A stretch of 64,000 bases of DNA from Actinobacteria bacterium UBA2272 (GTDB taxonomy: Bacteria > Actinomycetota > Coriobacteriia > Anaerosomatales > Anaerosomataceae): contig DDXA01000003.1 in the NCBI GenBank assembly GCA_002347725.1, positions 434,001 through 498,000 of the forward strand, given 5' to 3'. This document shows positions 16,747 to 24,675 of the stretch, piece by piece. A model generated the notes under the pieces. It saw only the letters and a program-made list of their open reading frames with translations. It ran no database searches and had not been told where the DNA came from. The number at the start of each line of letters is the position of its first letter. Position 1 is the first letter of the stretch. The position numbers and the translations under genes are program-made.

Positions 16747-18000
16747 CTAGCGGGCTCCCTGCTTGGCGCGCAGGAACTCGTCGTAGGTAGCCGTGAACGT
16801 CTGCGAGCCGTCCTCGCCGGTCAGCACGTAGTAGAGGTAGTCCGTCTCGGGCGGGTTGGCCGCGGCCTGCAACGCACGCAGGCCGGGATTAGAGATCGGG
16901 CCGGCCGGCAGCCCGTCATGGAGATAGGTGTTGTACGGGCTCTCGTGCTCGAGATCCGCGTTGGTGAGCGACTGCTTGTCACCCGGCAACGTGTAGAGCA
17001 CCGTCGCGCACAGCTGAAGCCGCATCGGCCTGGCAAGCCGGTTGTAGATGACCGAGGACACCAGCGGGAACTCCTCGGCAAGCCTGCTCTCGCGCTCAAG
17101 GATCGACGCGATGATGACCACGTCTTCAAGATCGAGACCGCGCGATCCGGCGAAGGACAGGTCGAGCGTGGCGATCTGCGTGTCGAAGTGATCGAGCATC
17201 ATCTCGATGACGTCGCGGGCCGTGGAGCCCTCGGTGACGCGGTAGGTAGCCGGGAAGAGGTATCCCTCAAGCGAGCCGCCGTACGTGCCTTCCAGGTACG
17301 GGTGCTCTACCGCGAACTCGGCGGCCCCCGCGGTCATCAGCGCTCTCAGTTCCGCTTCAGGCAGGCCCGTGCGCTCGGCGAAGCGCGTGGCGATCTGGGC
17401 CGCCGTGAAGCCTTCAGGGATGGGCACGTCGACGTACTCGATCACGGTGCCCGCGGTAAGCTGTGCGACGATCTGCTCGAACGTCATCCCGGTGGTCATG
17501 TCGTATTCGCCCGCCTTGAGCGTGCCGTCCACGCCGGCCCGCCGTGCGTCCCAGCGGAACATCAGTGCGCTGTCGATCACGCCTTCGCTCGCCAGGGTCT
17601 CAGCGATAACCGCCGTTGACGAGCCGGGCTCCACGACGATGTGGACGGGCTGACCGGGCGTGACACCGCCGGCAGTGCCCGGCCGGCTCAGCAGGTAGCT
17701 GGCCGCCGCAGCGCCGAGGATGCCGACGATCACCAGGACGCCGAGGATGCCGAGAGCGACACGGCCGACGTTCGTGCGTCCCGAGCGCGGCCGAGCCGGC
17801 GAGGCAGTCCGAGTCCGGGAGCCACGCTGCACAGGTGCGCGCCGCGCAGGGGTCCGCGAGCGCGAAGCACGCGCGGGACGCGCGGCGTCCTCGCCCTCGG
17901 CTGCCGCGAGAATCACCGGTTCGACCGGCGCGGACTGCCGTCGTCGCGTCGGTGAGCTGCGCCTGCTGTGTCGGCCCCTTGTCGAACGCTCGCGTGCCAC
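16747..18000 (-). CDS. mltG: Endolytic murein transglycosylase MltG
   Basis: MltG cuts nascent glycan strands and helps set their length. The 417-residue protein has an Arg/Ser/Pro-rich cytoplasmic N-terminus of about 80 residues, a transmembrane helix (VALGILGVLVIVGILGAAAA), a LysM-like region, and the YceG domain. The catalytic glutamate is in IIASILERES; YNTYLHDGLPAGPISNPG is the conserved C-terminal block. The long basic N-terminal extension is larger than in E. coli MltG and resembles actinobacterial versions. Confidence 0.9.
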   Translation of the reverse strand: MARERSTRGRHSRRSSPTRRRQSAPVEPVILAAAEGEDAARPARASRSRTPARRAPVQRGSRTRTASPARPRSGRTNVGRVALGILGVLVIVGILGAAAASYLLSRPGTAGGVTPGQPVHIVVEPGSSTAVIAETLASEGVIDSALMFRWDARRAGVDGTLKAGEYDMTTGMTFEQIVAQLTAGTVIEYVDVPIPEGFTAAQIATRFAERTGLPEAELRALMTAGAAEFAVEHPYLEGTYGGSLEGYLFPATYRVTEGSTARDVIEMMLDHFDTQIATLDLSFAGSRGLDLEDVVIIASILERESRLAEEFPLVSSVIYNRLARPMRLQLCATVLYTLPGDKQSLTNADLEHESPYNTYLHDGLPAGPISNPGLRALQAAANPPETDYLYYVLTGEDGSQTFTATYDEFLRAKQGAR

Positions 18001-18077
18001 ACGCCACCTCTCGGACTGCGCACGCGAGGGGCCGCGGACTGCTGTGTCCTGGCCCCCCGAATGATCTGTTCGTGCAC

Positions 18078-18083
18078 AGTATA
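18078..18083 (-). promoter_or_regulatory. Candidate -10 box for mltG
   Basis: The minus strand reads TATACT, about 80 bases before the mltG start. No good -35 match is found at the right distance, so this is only a weak promoter call. Confidence 0.35.
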
Positions 18084-18099
18084 CGCGTACCCGGCGAGA

Positions 18100-18513
18100 C
18101 TACACGACGGTACCGGCGTCGTCCTTCTCGACCTTCTCGACACGCTCGACGGTCTCGGACCGCCTGCGCGGACTCGCGGCGCGAACCAGGGCGACTATTC
18201 CCCACGCGATCAGCGCATAGACGGCGATCGCGACGAGGGCGCTCCACTCGAAGGTCGCCCCTGACACACTCTGCGTTTCGAAGATGGCGTTGAACGGAGT
18301 CATGAATATGCCGGACAGGTCGTGCACAAGCTTCACGAATCCAGCCTCGGCGTTGGCGCCAAAGAGCGTGAACACGAAGCGGATGGCGATGAGTACCTCG
18401 ATCACGCCGAAGAAGAACATCACGACGCGTGAGACCACCGCTTCTATCGGCCGACGAACCTCGGTATGAACCTGGCTGCGATGATCGCTTGAAGCAGTAC
18501 TGGCGTTTGACAT
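18100..18513 (-). CDS. Small membrane protein (YggT-like)
   Basis: This 137-residue protein has a charged N-terminus, two hydrophobic helices (about 27-52 and 92-111) separated by a loop containing VHDLSGIFMTPFNAIF, and a basic-acidic C-terminal tail. The loop and helix pattern resemble the YggT family and related small membrane proteins, whose exact role is unknown. It stands alone on the minus strand upstream of mltG. The tail (RRRSETVERVEKVEKDD) is cytoplasmic by the positive-inside rule. Confidence 0.6.
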   Translation of the reverse strand: MSNASTASSDHRSQVHTEVRRPIEAVVSRVVMFFFGVIEVLIAIRFVFTLFGANAEAGFVKLVHDLSGIFMTPFNAIFETQSVSGATFEWSALVAIAVYALIAWGIVALVRAASPRRRSETVERVEKVEKDDAGTVV

Positions 18514-18630
18514 GGCGCGCTCCCTACTCGTGCCGGCTCACAGTCCGATGCCGCGAGCCGACCCTTCGTTTGACCGAGCGTCCGATACCTGTCCGGACGA
18601 TTCGGCTTCTTAGCCTGACGAGGGCGCTAT

Positions 18631-18774
18631 CTACCCTCGACGACCGGTCACAAGGTTGTACACAAGCACGATCAGTGCAATGACGAGCAGGATGTGAACG
18701 AGCCCGCCCCCGATGTTGAAACTGAAGCCGAGAAGCCACAGAACCACGAGAATGACGATGATGGTCCACAACAT
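18631..18774 (-). CDS. Lmo0937-type 47-residue membrane protein
   Basis: The protein begins MLWTIIVILVVLWLLGFSF, continues NIGGGLVHILLVIALIVLV, and ends in NLVTGRRG. Two transmembrane helices joined by a glycine-rich turn match the lmo0937 family of tiny stress-linked membrane proteins. The frame extends upstream, but the ATG at 18774 has GGAGG eight bases before it and starts the hydrophobic segment, so I chose it. The exact function of the family is not known. Confidence 0.78.
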   Translation of the reverse strand: MLWTIIVILVVLWLLGFSFNIGGGLVHILLVIALIVLVYNLVTGRRG

Positions 18775-18832
18775 TTCTATCGCCTCCAAAGGGCGAACGA
18801 TGACTCGACCGATACCATCCGTTGAGCGCCTG

Positions 18833-19282
18833 CTACTCGACCTCCCTGGCGTCCTCAACCTGCGCGGCAAGCTCTAGAACGTGCGCCGCCACCTGGGGCG
18901 ACATGGAGTACTTCAAGATGCCGGCATCAACGAACTCCCGCGCGGCGAACGGCCAGCGGCTCATCGCGTACCGACCCCGGACGCGCTTCTTGAACGGCCC
19001 GAGTGACGCGATCACCTGTCGAGTCGTCATCCCGCAGGCATCGGCGATCTCCCCGGTCGTCACCCAGTTCGGCGAGTTCTGCGCAATGGCGGTCAGGATC
19101 TGCCTCATCGCGCTCGATGACTCCATGAACATGCGATCGACCAGCGCCGTACTCCAGCCAGCCGGATAGCCTACCTCCAGCACTTGATGACTGGCTGATG
19201 GCCTGGCGGGGTCGCGAGCCAGGAGCGCGTACACCTCCTGCAGCCGCTCGACGGGAACAGGCACGTTCACCAGTTCGGGCAT
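18833..19282 (-). CDS. Putative winged-helix protein of unknown function
   Basis: The 149-residue protein begins MPELVNVPVPVERLQEVYALL. It has a helix-turn-helix-like middle (WVTTGEIADACGMTTRQVIASLGPFKKRVRGRY, about 72-104) and a helical C-terminus. The middle looks like a winged-helix DNA-binding fold, but I do not recognise a named family. The ATG at 19282 has AGGCGG five bases upstream. An inverted repeat lies just before the gene at 19325-19340, so self-regulation is possible. Confidence 0.55.
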   Translation of the reverse strand: MPELVNVPVPVERLQEVYALLARDPARPSASHQVLEVGYPAGWSTALVDRMFMESSSAMRQILTAIAQNSPNWVTTGEIADACGMTTRQVIASLGPFKKRVRGRYAMSRWPFAAREFVDAGILKYSMSPQVAAHVLELAAQVEDAREVE

Positions 19283-19324
19283 CATATCCGCCTTTCAACG
19301 CTTGCTATCTGGTCTATACCCATC

Positions 19325-19340
19325 GTTAGCCGTTGCTAAC
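19325..19340. promoter_or_regulatory. Inverted repeat GTTAGC-CGTT-GCTAAC
   Basis: A perfect 6+4+6 inverted repeat lies about 45 bases upstream of the winged-helix-like gene, followed at 19345 by another GCTAGC palindrome. On the minus strand a TATAGA lies next to it toward the gene. It could be an operator for that protein, but no binding data are available. Confidence 0.4.
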
Positions 19341-19414
19341 CGCTGCTAGCATAGCATCACGTCCCTGTCCGAAGTCAGGATGATGTCCCCCTCGTCACCG
19401 CACCGCAAGAAGCA

Positions 19415-19446
19415 CGGGACCCCCGCCGTCATCGGCGAAGGTCCCG
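19415..19446 (-). terminator. Second hairpin after tRNA-Pro
   Basis: CGGGACC and GGTCCCG arms enclose an inner GCCG-TCAT-CGGC stem. It lies downstream of the first hairpin and shares its GGGACC arm sequence. It probably acts as a back-up terminator or protects the 3' end of the transcript. Confidence 0.45.
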
Positions 19447-19479
19447 CATCAGATCGACACTTCCTGCAGACAAAGCGAA

Positions 19480-19503
19480 GCGGGACCCCTCTCGAGGTCC
19501 CGC
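19480..19503 (-). terminator. Terminator of the tRNA-Pro transcript
   Basis: GCGGGACC and GGTCCCGC form an eight-base stem with an eight-base loop, ten bases after the tRNA 3' end. The minus strand continues TTCGCTTTGT, a weak T-rich tract. Confidence 0.65.
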
Positions 19504-19512
19504 CGAAGATGC

Positions 19513-19589
<77 letters not shown>

Positions 19590-19618
19590 AGACCGCCGCC
19601 CGCAGACAGCGAAGCATC

Positions 19619-19647
19619 ATATTACGGGTCAGAGGGCGCAGGTTCAA
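19619..19647 (-). promoter_or_regulatory. Promoter of tRNA-Pro
   Basis: The minus strand shows TTGAAC (19642-19647), 17 bases, then TAATAT (19619-19624). The hexamers match the sigma-70 consensus at four or five positions each with ideal spacing. The -10 lies 30 bases before the mature 5' end. Confidence 0.75.
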
Positions 19648-19664
19648 GCAACGGTGGCCCGAAT

Positions 19665-20552
19665 CTAGCGCACCATGCGCCTCAGCAGCGGATACGGATT
19701 GATGGCGCCTGGCTGATGGACCTCGAAGTGGAGGTGCGGCGCGCTTGCCGACGCGTTGCCGGTGCTGCCGACAGTGCCGAGTACATCTCCGGCCGTCACC
19801 GCCCCGCTTCCGATCGCCACGCTGTCCAGATGCGCGTAGTAGTAGCGCGTGCCGTTCTCGGCCTCAAGCCACACGGTGAGACCGCCGAGACCGCTCGTCT
19901 TCGACGTCACCGTGCCATCGTGGACGGCGACCACGGGAGTCCCGGTGGCCGCCATGATGTCCGTGCCTTTGTGGCTGCGCCCACCACTGCGCGCGAAGCC
20001 CCAACTGTCGATGTACTCGTTCGGTCCTTCTACGGGGAAGATCCCATACGCCTCGATCCGCGCCCGCCGCTCCTCTTCCAGCCGTCGCTCCTCGGCGTTG
20101 CGTGCAGCATCGGCGCGATTACCCGCGATCACTGCCGCAGTCCTCGCCGCAGACGCGGCCTTCTCGGCCTCGTCGCGTTCATCAAGAAGCAGGTCGCGAT
20201 CGGCGTAGAGGGACGTGAGGAGCGTCCGGTCTGCCTTGAGCGCGTCGGTCTCATCGGCCAGAGACGGCGCGAACGCCGCACCGGCGGCCTTGAGCATCGA
20301 CACCGCCTCCTCGGCGGGACCTTCGGGCAATCGCGCCTCGAGCTCGGCGATATCGTCCAGGACGGACGTCAGCCGCGCCTCCACCTGGCCGAGGGCGGCC
20401 GACGCCCTCGTGTGCTCGGCGGCCATGCCGGCCGCCGTCATGCCGGCCGCCGCAACGGCGGGAGCCTCGTTGGCGTGGGCCACGACAGGTACCGCGAGAG
20501 CGGCGACAAGCGCAACCGTTGCGATGGACGCAGTGCGTCGTCGTACGTTCAT
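19665..20552 (-). CDS. Secreted M23 metallopeptidase with coiled coil
   Basis: The 295-residue protein has a signal peptide (TASIATVALVAALAVPVVAHA), a coiled-coil region (about 50-165) rich in Ala, Glu and Arg, and a C-terminal LytM/M23 domain. Zinc ligands are visible as SHKGTD (H and D) and PHLHFEVH. The layout resembles EnvC- and NlpD-type proteins, which either cut peptidoglycan cross-bridges or activate amidases; the intact zinc ligands suggest it is enzymatically active. I chose the ATG at 20552, with GGAGG just upstream, because the signal peptide follows it. Confidence 0.88.
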   Translation of the reverse strand: MNVRRRTASIATVALVAALAVPVVAHANEAPAVAAAGMTAAGMAAEHTRASAALGQVEARLTSVLDDIAELEARLPEGPAEEAVSMLKAAGAAFAPSLADETDALKADRTLLTSLYADRDLLLDERDEAEKAASAARTAAVIAGNRADAARNAEERRLEEERRARIEAYGIFPVEGPNEYIDSWGFARSGGRSHKGTDIMAATGTPVVAVHDGTVTSKTSGLGGLTVWLEAENGTRYYYAHLDSVAIGSGAVTAGDVLGTVGSTGNASASAPHLHFEVHQPGAINPYPLLRRMVR

Positions 20553-20704
20553 ACGCCTCCGGGATCCGGGTACATTCCGGTGCCGCACACGGCGCTGAAC
20601 GGACGTCCGGCCGCGGGCACAAGGCACAGACTACGCAAGCGGCTTGCCAAACTCGTGCCGGAGGTGTGGAGATGACGTGTATGGAGCGCGGTCCGCGCGT
20701 GCGT

Positions 20705-21907
20705 CTAGCGCGACCGCACGAGCGCGGCGGTGCGGTCGAGCAGCTCGCGCGCGATAGCGCGTTTGGTGACCACGCCCGTACGCTCCACTCCGTCGGCGGT
20801 CACGAAGAGCACGCGGTTCTCGTCGGTGCCGAAGCCGAGCGCCGGGTCGCTCACGTCGTTTGCGACGATAAGGTGACAGCCCTTCGCGGCGAGCTTCTCG
20901 CGCGCGTTGGTCTCGACATCGGTCGTCTCGGCGGCAAAACCGACGAGCACCGCACGGATGTCGTCACGCGCGCCGAGCTCGGCGAGGATGTCAGGATTCC
21001 GCTCGAGCGCGATCGTTTCGGGCGCGTCGGCCTTCTTGATCTTGTCGGCGGCCATGATCGCCGGCCGGAAGTCGGCTACCGCAGCCGACATGACTATGAT
21101 GTCCGCATAGGTGGCCCGTGCCAGGACGGCCGCACGCATCTGCAGCGCCGTCTCGACGCGCACGACCTCGCAGCCGAAGGGGTCGGGCAACGCGCTCGGG
21201 CCGGTCACGAGCGAGACACGAGCGCCGCGCCGGGCGGCCTCCTCGGCGATCGCGAAGCCTGTCTTGCCTGAGGAGCGATTGCCGATGAAACGGACCGGAT
21301 CGATGGGCTCGTGTGTGCCCCCGGCCGTCACGAGCACGCGGAGACCCGCAAGGTCACGCACGCGCACGAGCTCGGCCTCGACCGCCTCGAGGATGACCTC
21401 CACCGGCGCGAGCCGCCCCTCGCCCACGTCACCGCAGGCGAGCTCACCGCTGACCGGCTCGACGATCACAGCACCGCGCGCCCGGAGCGCAGCCACGTTG
21501 CCGACGGTGACCGGCTTGCGCCACATGTGAACGTTCATCGCCGGGGCCACGACCAGCGGCGCCTCGGAAGCGAGCGCGGTGGTGGTCAGCATGTCATCGG
21601 CGCGCCCGTGCGCGAGCTTGGCGATCACGTTGGCCGTGCATGGGGCGATGACCACCACGTCGGCTTCCTCGGCAAGCGAGATGTGATTGATCTTGGCCTC
21701 AGGTCCGTCCGCCCACATCGACACCGTCACGGGCTCGGATGTGAGCGTGCGGAAGGTGAGCGGCGTGACGAAACGGGTGGCCGCCTCGGTCATGACCACC
21801 TTGACGCGATGTCCGCGCTTCACGAGCCCGCGGACGAGCTCGCACGTCTTGTACGCAGCGATACCGCCGGTCACGCCGACGACTATCGTCTTGCCTGTCT
21901 CGCCCAC
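20705..21907 (-). CDS. coaBC: Bifunctional phosphopantothenoylcysteine decarboxylase / phosphopantothenate-cysteine ligase
   Basis: CoaBC catalyses two steps of coenzyme A synthesis: joining cysteine to 4'-phosphopantothenate and decarboxylating the product. The N-terminal flavoprotein half (about 1-190) begins GKTIVVGVTGGIAAYKTCEL and contains NHISLAEEAD and PAMNVHMW. The ligase half follows, with VTAGGTHEPIDPVRFIGN and the C-terminal KGCHLIVANDVSD. At 400 residues it is full length. The GTG at 21907 with GGAG six bases upstream gives this length; the frame is open another 640 bases upstream but that part is unlike any known domain. Confidence 0.93.
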   Translation of the reverse strand: MGETGKTIVVGVTGGIAAYKTCELVRGLVKRGHRVKVVMTEAATRFVTPLTFRTLTSEPVTVSMWADGPEAKINHISLAEEADVVVIAPCTANVIAKLAHGRADDMLTTTALASEAPLVVAPAMNVHMWRKPVTVGNVAALRARGAVIVEPVSGELACGDVGEGRLAPVEVILEAVEAELVRVRDLAGLRVLVTAGGTHEPIDPVRFIGNRSSGKTGFAIAEEAARRGARVSLVTGPSALPDPFGCEVVRVETALQMRAAVLARATYADIIVMSAAVADFRPAIMAADKIKKADAPETIALERNPDILAELGARDDIRAVLVGFAAETTDVETNAREKLAAKGCHLIVANDVSDPALGFGTDENRVLFVTADGVERTGVVTKRAIARELLDRTAALVRSR

Positions 21908-21930
21908 GTCGCGCTCCTCTCCGCCCTCGC

Positions 21931-21960
21931 AGTATGCGACAGTGGCGGGGACGGGTACAA
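21931..21960 (-). promoter_or_regulatory. Candidate coaBC promoter
   Basis: On the minus strand TTGTAC (21955-21960), 18 bases and CATACT (21931-21936) fit a sigma-70 promoter ending about 24 bases before the coaBC start. The 93-base gap is shared with the divergent korA gene, for which I see no clear promoter. Confidence 0.45.
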
Positions 21961-22000
21961 ACACGAACGTACCCTGCCGTCCACCAGAGGAGGCCCGCCC

Positions 22001-23788
22001 GTGCCAGCACCCGCGAAGGGCAGCGAACTGCGCGTGAAGATCGGAGGCGAGGCAGGCTTTGGGATCAAAGCCGCGGGACAGACGCTTGCCCGGTCCTTTG
22101 TCGCGTCCGGTCTGGAGATCTTCGACCTCACCGAGTACCCGTCGCTCATCCGCGGCGGTCACAACACCTACACCCTCAGGGTCAGCCCGAGCGCGATATC
22201 GAGCCATGTCGAGGCTGTCGACGTGCTCGTGGCGCTCAACCGGGAGACCATCGACCTGCATCTCGAAGAACTCGTCGACGGCGGAGCGATCATCTACGAC
22301 CCGGACGACAAGGAGAACGCCGACTGGCAGGCACCCGAACGCCTGCTCGCCGTCCCGGTGCCGCTCCTGAGTCTGGCCAAAGACGCAGGCGGCCCGATCA
22401 TGCGCAACACCGTGGCGCTCGGCGCGGTACTCGCGCTCGTCGGTTTCCCTGTCGACCCGCTCGCCGATGGCCTCCGTGCGCAGTTCGCGCACAAGGCACC
22501 CGAGATCGCCGAGCAGAACGTGGCTGCCGCCACCGCCGGACACGAGCACGCGGTCGAGGCGGCGGCGACCTTCGGGATCACTCTCGAACCGGTTCCCGAC
22601 GCCCCCAGACGGCTACTCGTCGATGGGAACGAGGCGATCGGTCTCGGCGCACTGGCGGCCGGTATCGGCTTCTACGCCGCCTACCCGATGACGCCCGCAT
22701 CCTCGCTGCTGCACTTCATGGCCGCGCACGAGCGCGACGCGGGCGTGGTGGTCAAGCACACGGAAGACGAGATCGCCGCGATGAACATGGTGGTCGGCGC
22801 CGCGTTCACGGGCGCTCGCGCGATGTGCGCCAGTGCGGGTGGTGGCTTCGCCCTCATGGTGGAAGCGTTCGGCATGGCCGGCGTGAGCGAGAGTGCCGTC
22901 GTCGTCGGCGTGTTCACGCGGCCCGGACCGGCGACCGGACTTCCCACCTGGACCGAGCAGTCCGACCTTCGCTACGTGCTGCACGCCGCCCAGGGCGAGT
23001 TCCCGCGCGTGGTCCTCGCTCCCGGCGACCGCGTCGATGCGTTCAACCTCACCTGGCAGGCGTTCAACCTCGCCGACCAGCTCCAGACGCCGGTCGTGAT
23101 CCTCGGCGACAGCTACCTTTCGGACAACCGGCAAAGCGTGCCGTACTTCGACCTCGACGCCGTCGTGGTGGACCGCGGCAAGCTGGTGGCCGAGGGCGAC
23201 ATCGCCAAGCATCCCGACGCGCTCGGCCAGTCCGGCGAGTACCTGCGCTACAAGCTCGCCGACTACGGGGTGTCGGTCCGCGCGCTTCCCGGCGTGAAGG
23301 GCGCCACGCAACTCTGCAACTCGTACGAGCACGACGAGTACGGGCACGGCTCGGCCGGTGAGCCGGCGGCCACGCGCGTGGCGCAGAACGAGAAGCGCAT
23401 GCGCAAGCTCGAACTCGCGCGCAACCTCGTGCCGCGACCGGCGGTCTTCGGCGCTGAGGCGGCCGAGGCAGACGTGGCAGTGCTCTTCTTCGGCACCACC
23501 AAGGGTCCGGTGCTCGAGGCGATACGCTGGCTCGAGCCCGACGGGGTGACGGTGGCCGCGATGCAGGTCGTGACGCTCTGGCCGTTCCCGGCCGACGACG
23601 TGGCGGTGTTCCTCGGCGCGGCCAAGCGCAGCATCATCATCGAGGGCAACTACACCGGGCAGCTGCAGGGCCTCGTGCGCGAGCAGTGCCTGCGCGACGT
23701 TGACGAGACGCTTCACCGCTACGACGGGCGACCGTTCTCGCCCGAGCAGGTCTACGCCAAGCTCAAGGAGGTGGCCGGGAATGCCTGA
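22001..23788 (+). CDS. korA: 2-oxoacid:ferredoxin oxidoreductase, fused gamma-alpha subunit
   Basis: The protein oxidatively decarboxylates a 2-oxoacid to its acyl-CoA, reducing ferredoxin. This 595-residue subunit joins the gamma domain (about 1-185; VKIGGEAGFGIKAAGQTL and the FDLTEYPSLIRGGHNT segment) to the alpha (pyrimidine-binding) domain. In the latter GIGFYAAYPMTPASSLLHFM and KHTEDEIAAMNMVVGAA are typical. No ferredoxin domain is included. 2-Oxoglutarate (KorAB) is the usual annotation, but substrate cannot be read from sequence. The GTG at 22001 follows GAGGAGG; korB overlaps it by eight bases. Confidence 0.9.
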   Translation: MPAPAKGSELRVKIGGEAGFGIKAAGQTLARSFVASGLEIFDLTEYPSLIRGGHNTYTLRVSPSAISSHVEAVDVLVALNRETIDLHLEELVDGGAIIYDPDDKENADWQAPERLLAVPVPLLSLAKDAGGPIMRNTVALGAVLALVGFPVDPLADGLRAQFAHKAPEIAEQNVAAATAGHEHAVEAAATFGITLEPVPDAPRRLLVDGNEAIGLGALAAGIGFYAAYPMTPASSLLHFMAAHERDAGVVVKHTEDEIAAMNMVVGAAFTGARAMCASAGGGFALMVEAFGMAGVSESAVVVGVFTRPGPATGLPTWTEQSDLRYVLHAAQGEFPRVVLAPGDRVDAFNLTWQAFNLADQLQTPVVILGDSYLSDNRQSVPYFDLDAVVVDRGKLVAEGDIAKHPDALGQSGEYLRYKLADYGVSVRALPGVKGATQLCNSYEHDEYGHGSAGEPAATRVAQNEKRMRKLELARNLVPRPAVFGAEAAEADVAVLFFGTTKGPVLEAIRWLEPDGVTVAAMQVVTLWPFPADDVAVFLGAAKRSIIIEGNYTGQLQGLVREQCLRDVDETLHRYDGRPFSPEQVYAKLKEVAGNA

Positions 23789-24668
23789 GGTCGCAGAGAT
23801 CCAGCGCGCACTTGCGCCCACCTGGTGCCCGGGGTGCGGCAACTTCAACATGCAAAAGGCGCTCTCCGAGGTACTTGCCGAGTCCGGCATGGGCTTTGAG
23901 GAGTATGCGATGGTGTGGGGCATCGGCTGCCACGGCAACGGAGCCGACTTCTATCGCTCGCAGGGCTTCCACGGACTGCACGGCCGGGCCCTGCCGCTTG
24001 CCACGGGCATCGCACTCACCAACCCGGACCTCAAGGTCATCGTGGAGATGGGTGACGGCGACGGCTACGGCATCGGCGGCAACCACTTCCTCCACTCGGT
24101 CAGGCGCAACATCGATATGGTGGCCATCTTCCACAACAACCAGATCTACGGCCTCACGACCGGCCAAGCCTCCCCTACCTCGGACCAGTTCATGAAGACA
24201 CCGAGTACGCCGGGCGGCGTGGTCGAGGAGCCCGTGAACCCCGTCGGCGTGGCCGTGGCACAGGGCGCGACGTTCGTGGCGCGCGCCTTCGCTGGCGACG
24301 TCGAACACCTGAAGGACCTCTACCGGCAGGCGCTCGCGCACAAGGGCTTCGCCGTTGTGGACGTCTACCAGCCGTGCGTGACCTGGAACAAGATCAACAC
24401 CTTCAAGTGGTTCCGTGATCGCGTCTACAAGCTCGAGGAGCTCGAGGGCTACGACCCCACCGACCGCACCGCCGCCTTCAAGCTCTCGATGTCCACGTTC
24501 CACGAGCTCACGTGCGCGCCCGATGAGTGCAAGATCCCCATCGGCGTGTTCTACCGCGAGGAGGACTCCTTCACGTACCAGGACGGACTCCCGCAGCTCG
24601 ACCGGCCGATGTGGAAGCGGGCGGTGGAGCCGAGGGACATCGGCACGATCCTCGAGAAGTACGAGTAG
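23781..24668 (+). CDS. korB: 2-oxoacid:ferredoxin oxidoreductase beta subunit
   Basis: The 295-residue subunit binds thiamine diphosphate and partners KorA. Cysteine pairs in TWCPGCGNFNMQKA and GIGCHGN serve the [4Fe-4S] cluster region. The TPP motif is GDGDGYGIGGNHFLHSVRRN followed by NNQIYGLTTGQ. The ATG at 23781 lies inside the korA end, with AAGGAGGTGGCC upstream, indicating translational coupling. It faces the convergent gene at 24676 across only seven bases. Confidence 0.93.
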   Translation: MPEVAEIQRALAPTWCPGCGNFNMQKALSEVLAESGMGFEEYAMVWGIGCHGNGADFYRSQGFHGLHGRALPLATGIALTNPDLKVIVEMGDGDGYGIGGNHFLHSVRRNIDMVAIFHNNQIYGLTTGQASPTSDQFMKTPSTPGGVVEEPVNPVGVAVAQGATFVARAFAGDVEHLKDLYRQALAHKGFAVVDVYQPCVTWNKINTFKWFRDRVYKLEELEGYDPTDRTAAFKLSMSTFHELTCAPDECKIPIGVFYREEDSFTYQDGLPQLDRPMWKRAVEPRDIGTILEKYE

Positions 24669-24675
24669 GCGGACC

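Noticed and set aside
21311..22000. Upstream extension of the korA frame
   Set aside because: It is antisense to coaBC. The GTG at 22001 has GAGGAGG just upstream and gives the normal gamma-domain start.
21908..22549. Upstream extension of the coaBC reading frame (about 214 codons)
   Set aside because: It lies antisense to korA, has no ribosome-binding site or domain, and CoaBC is full length from 21907.
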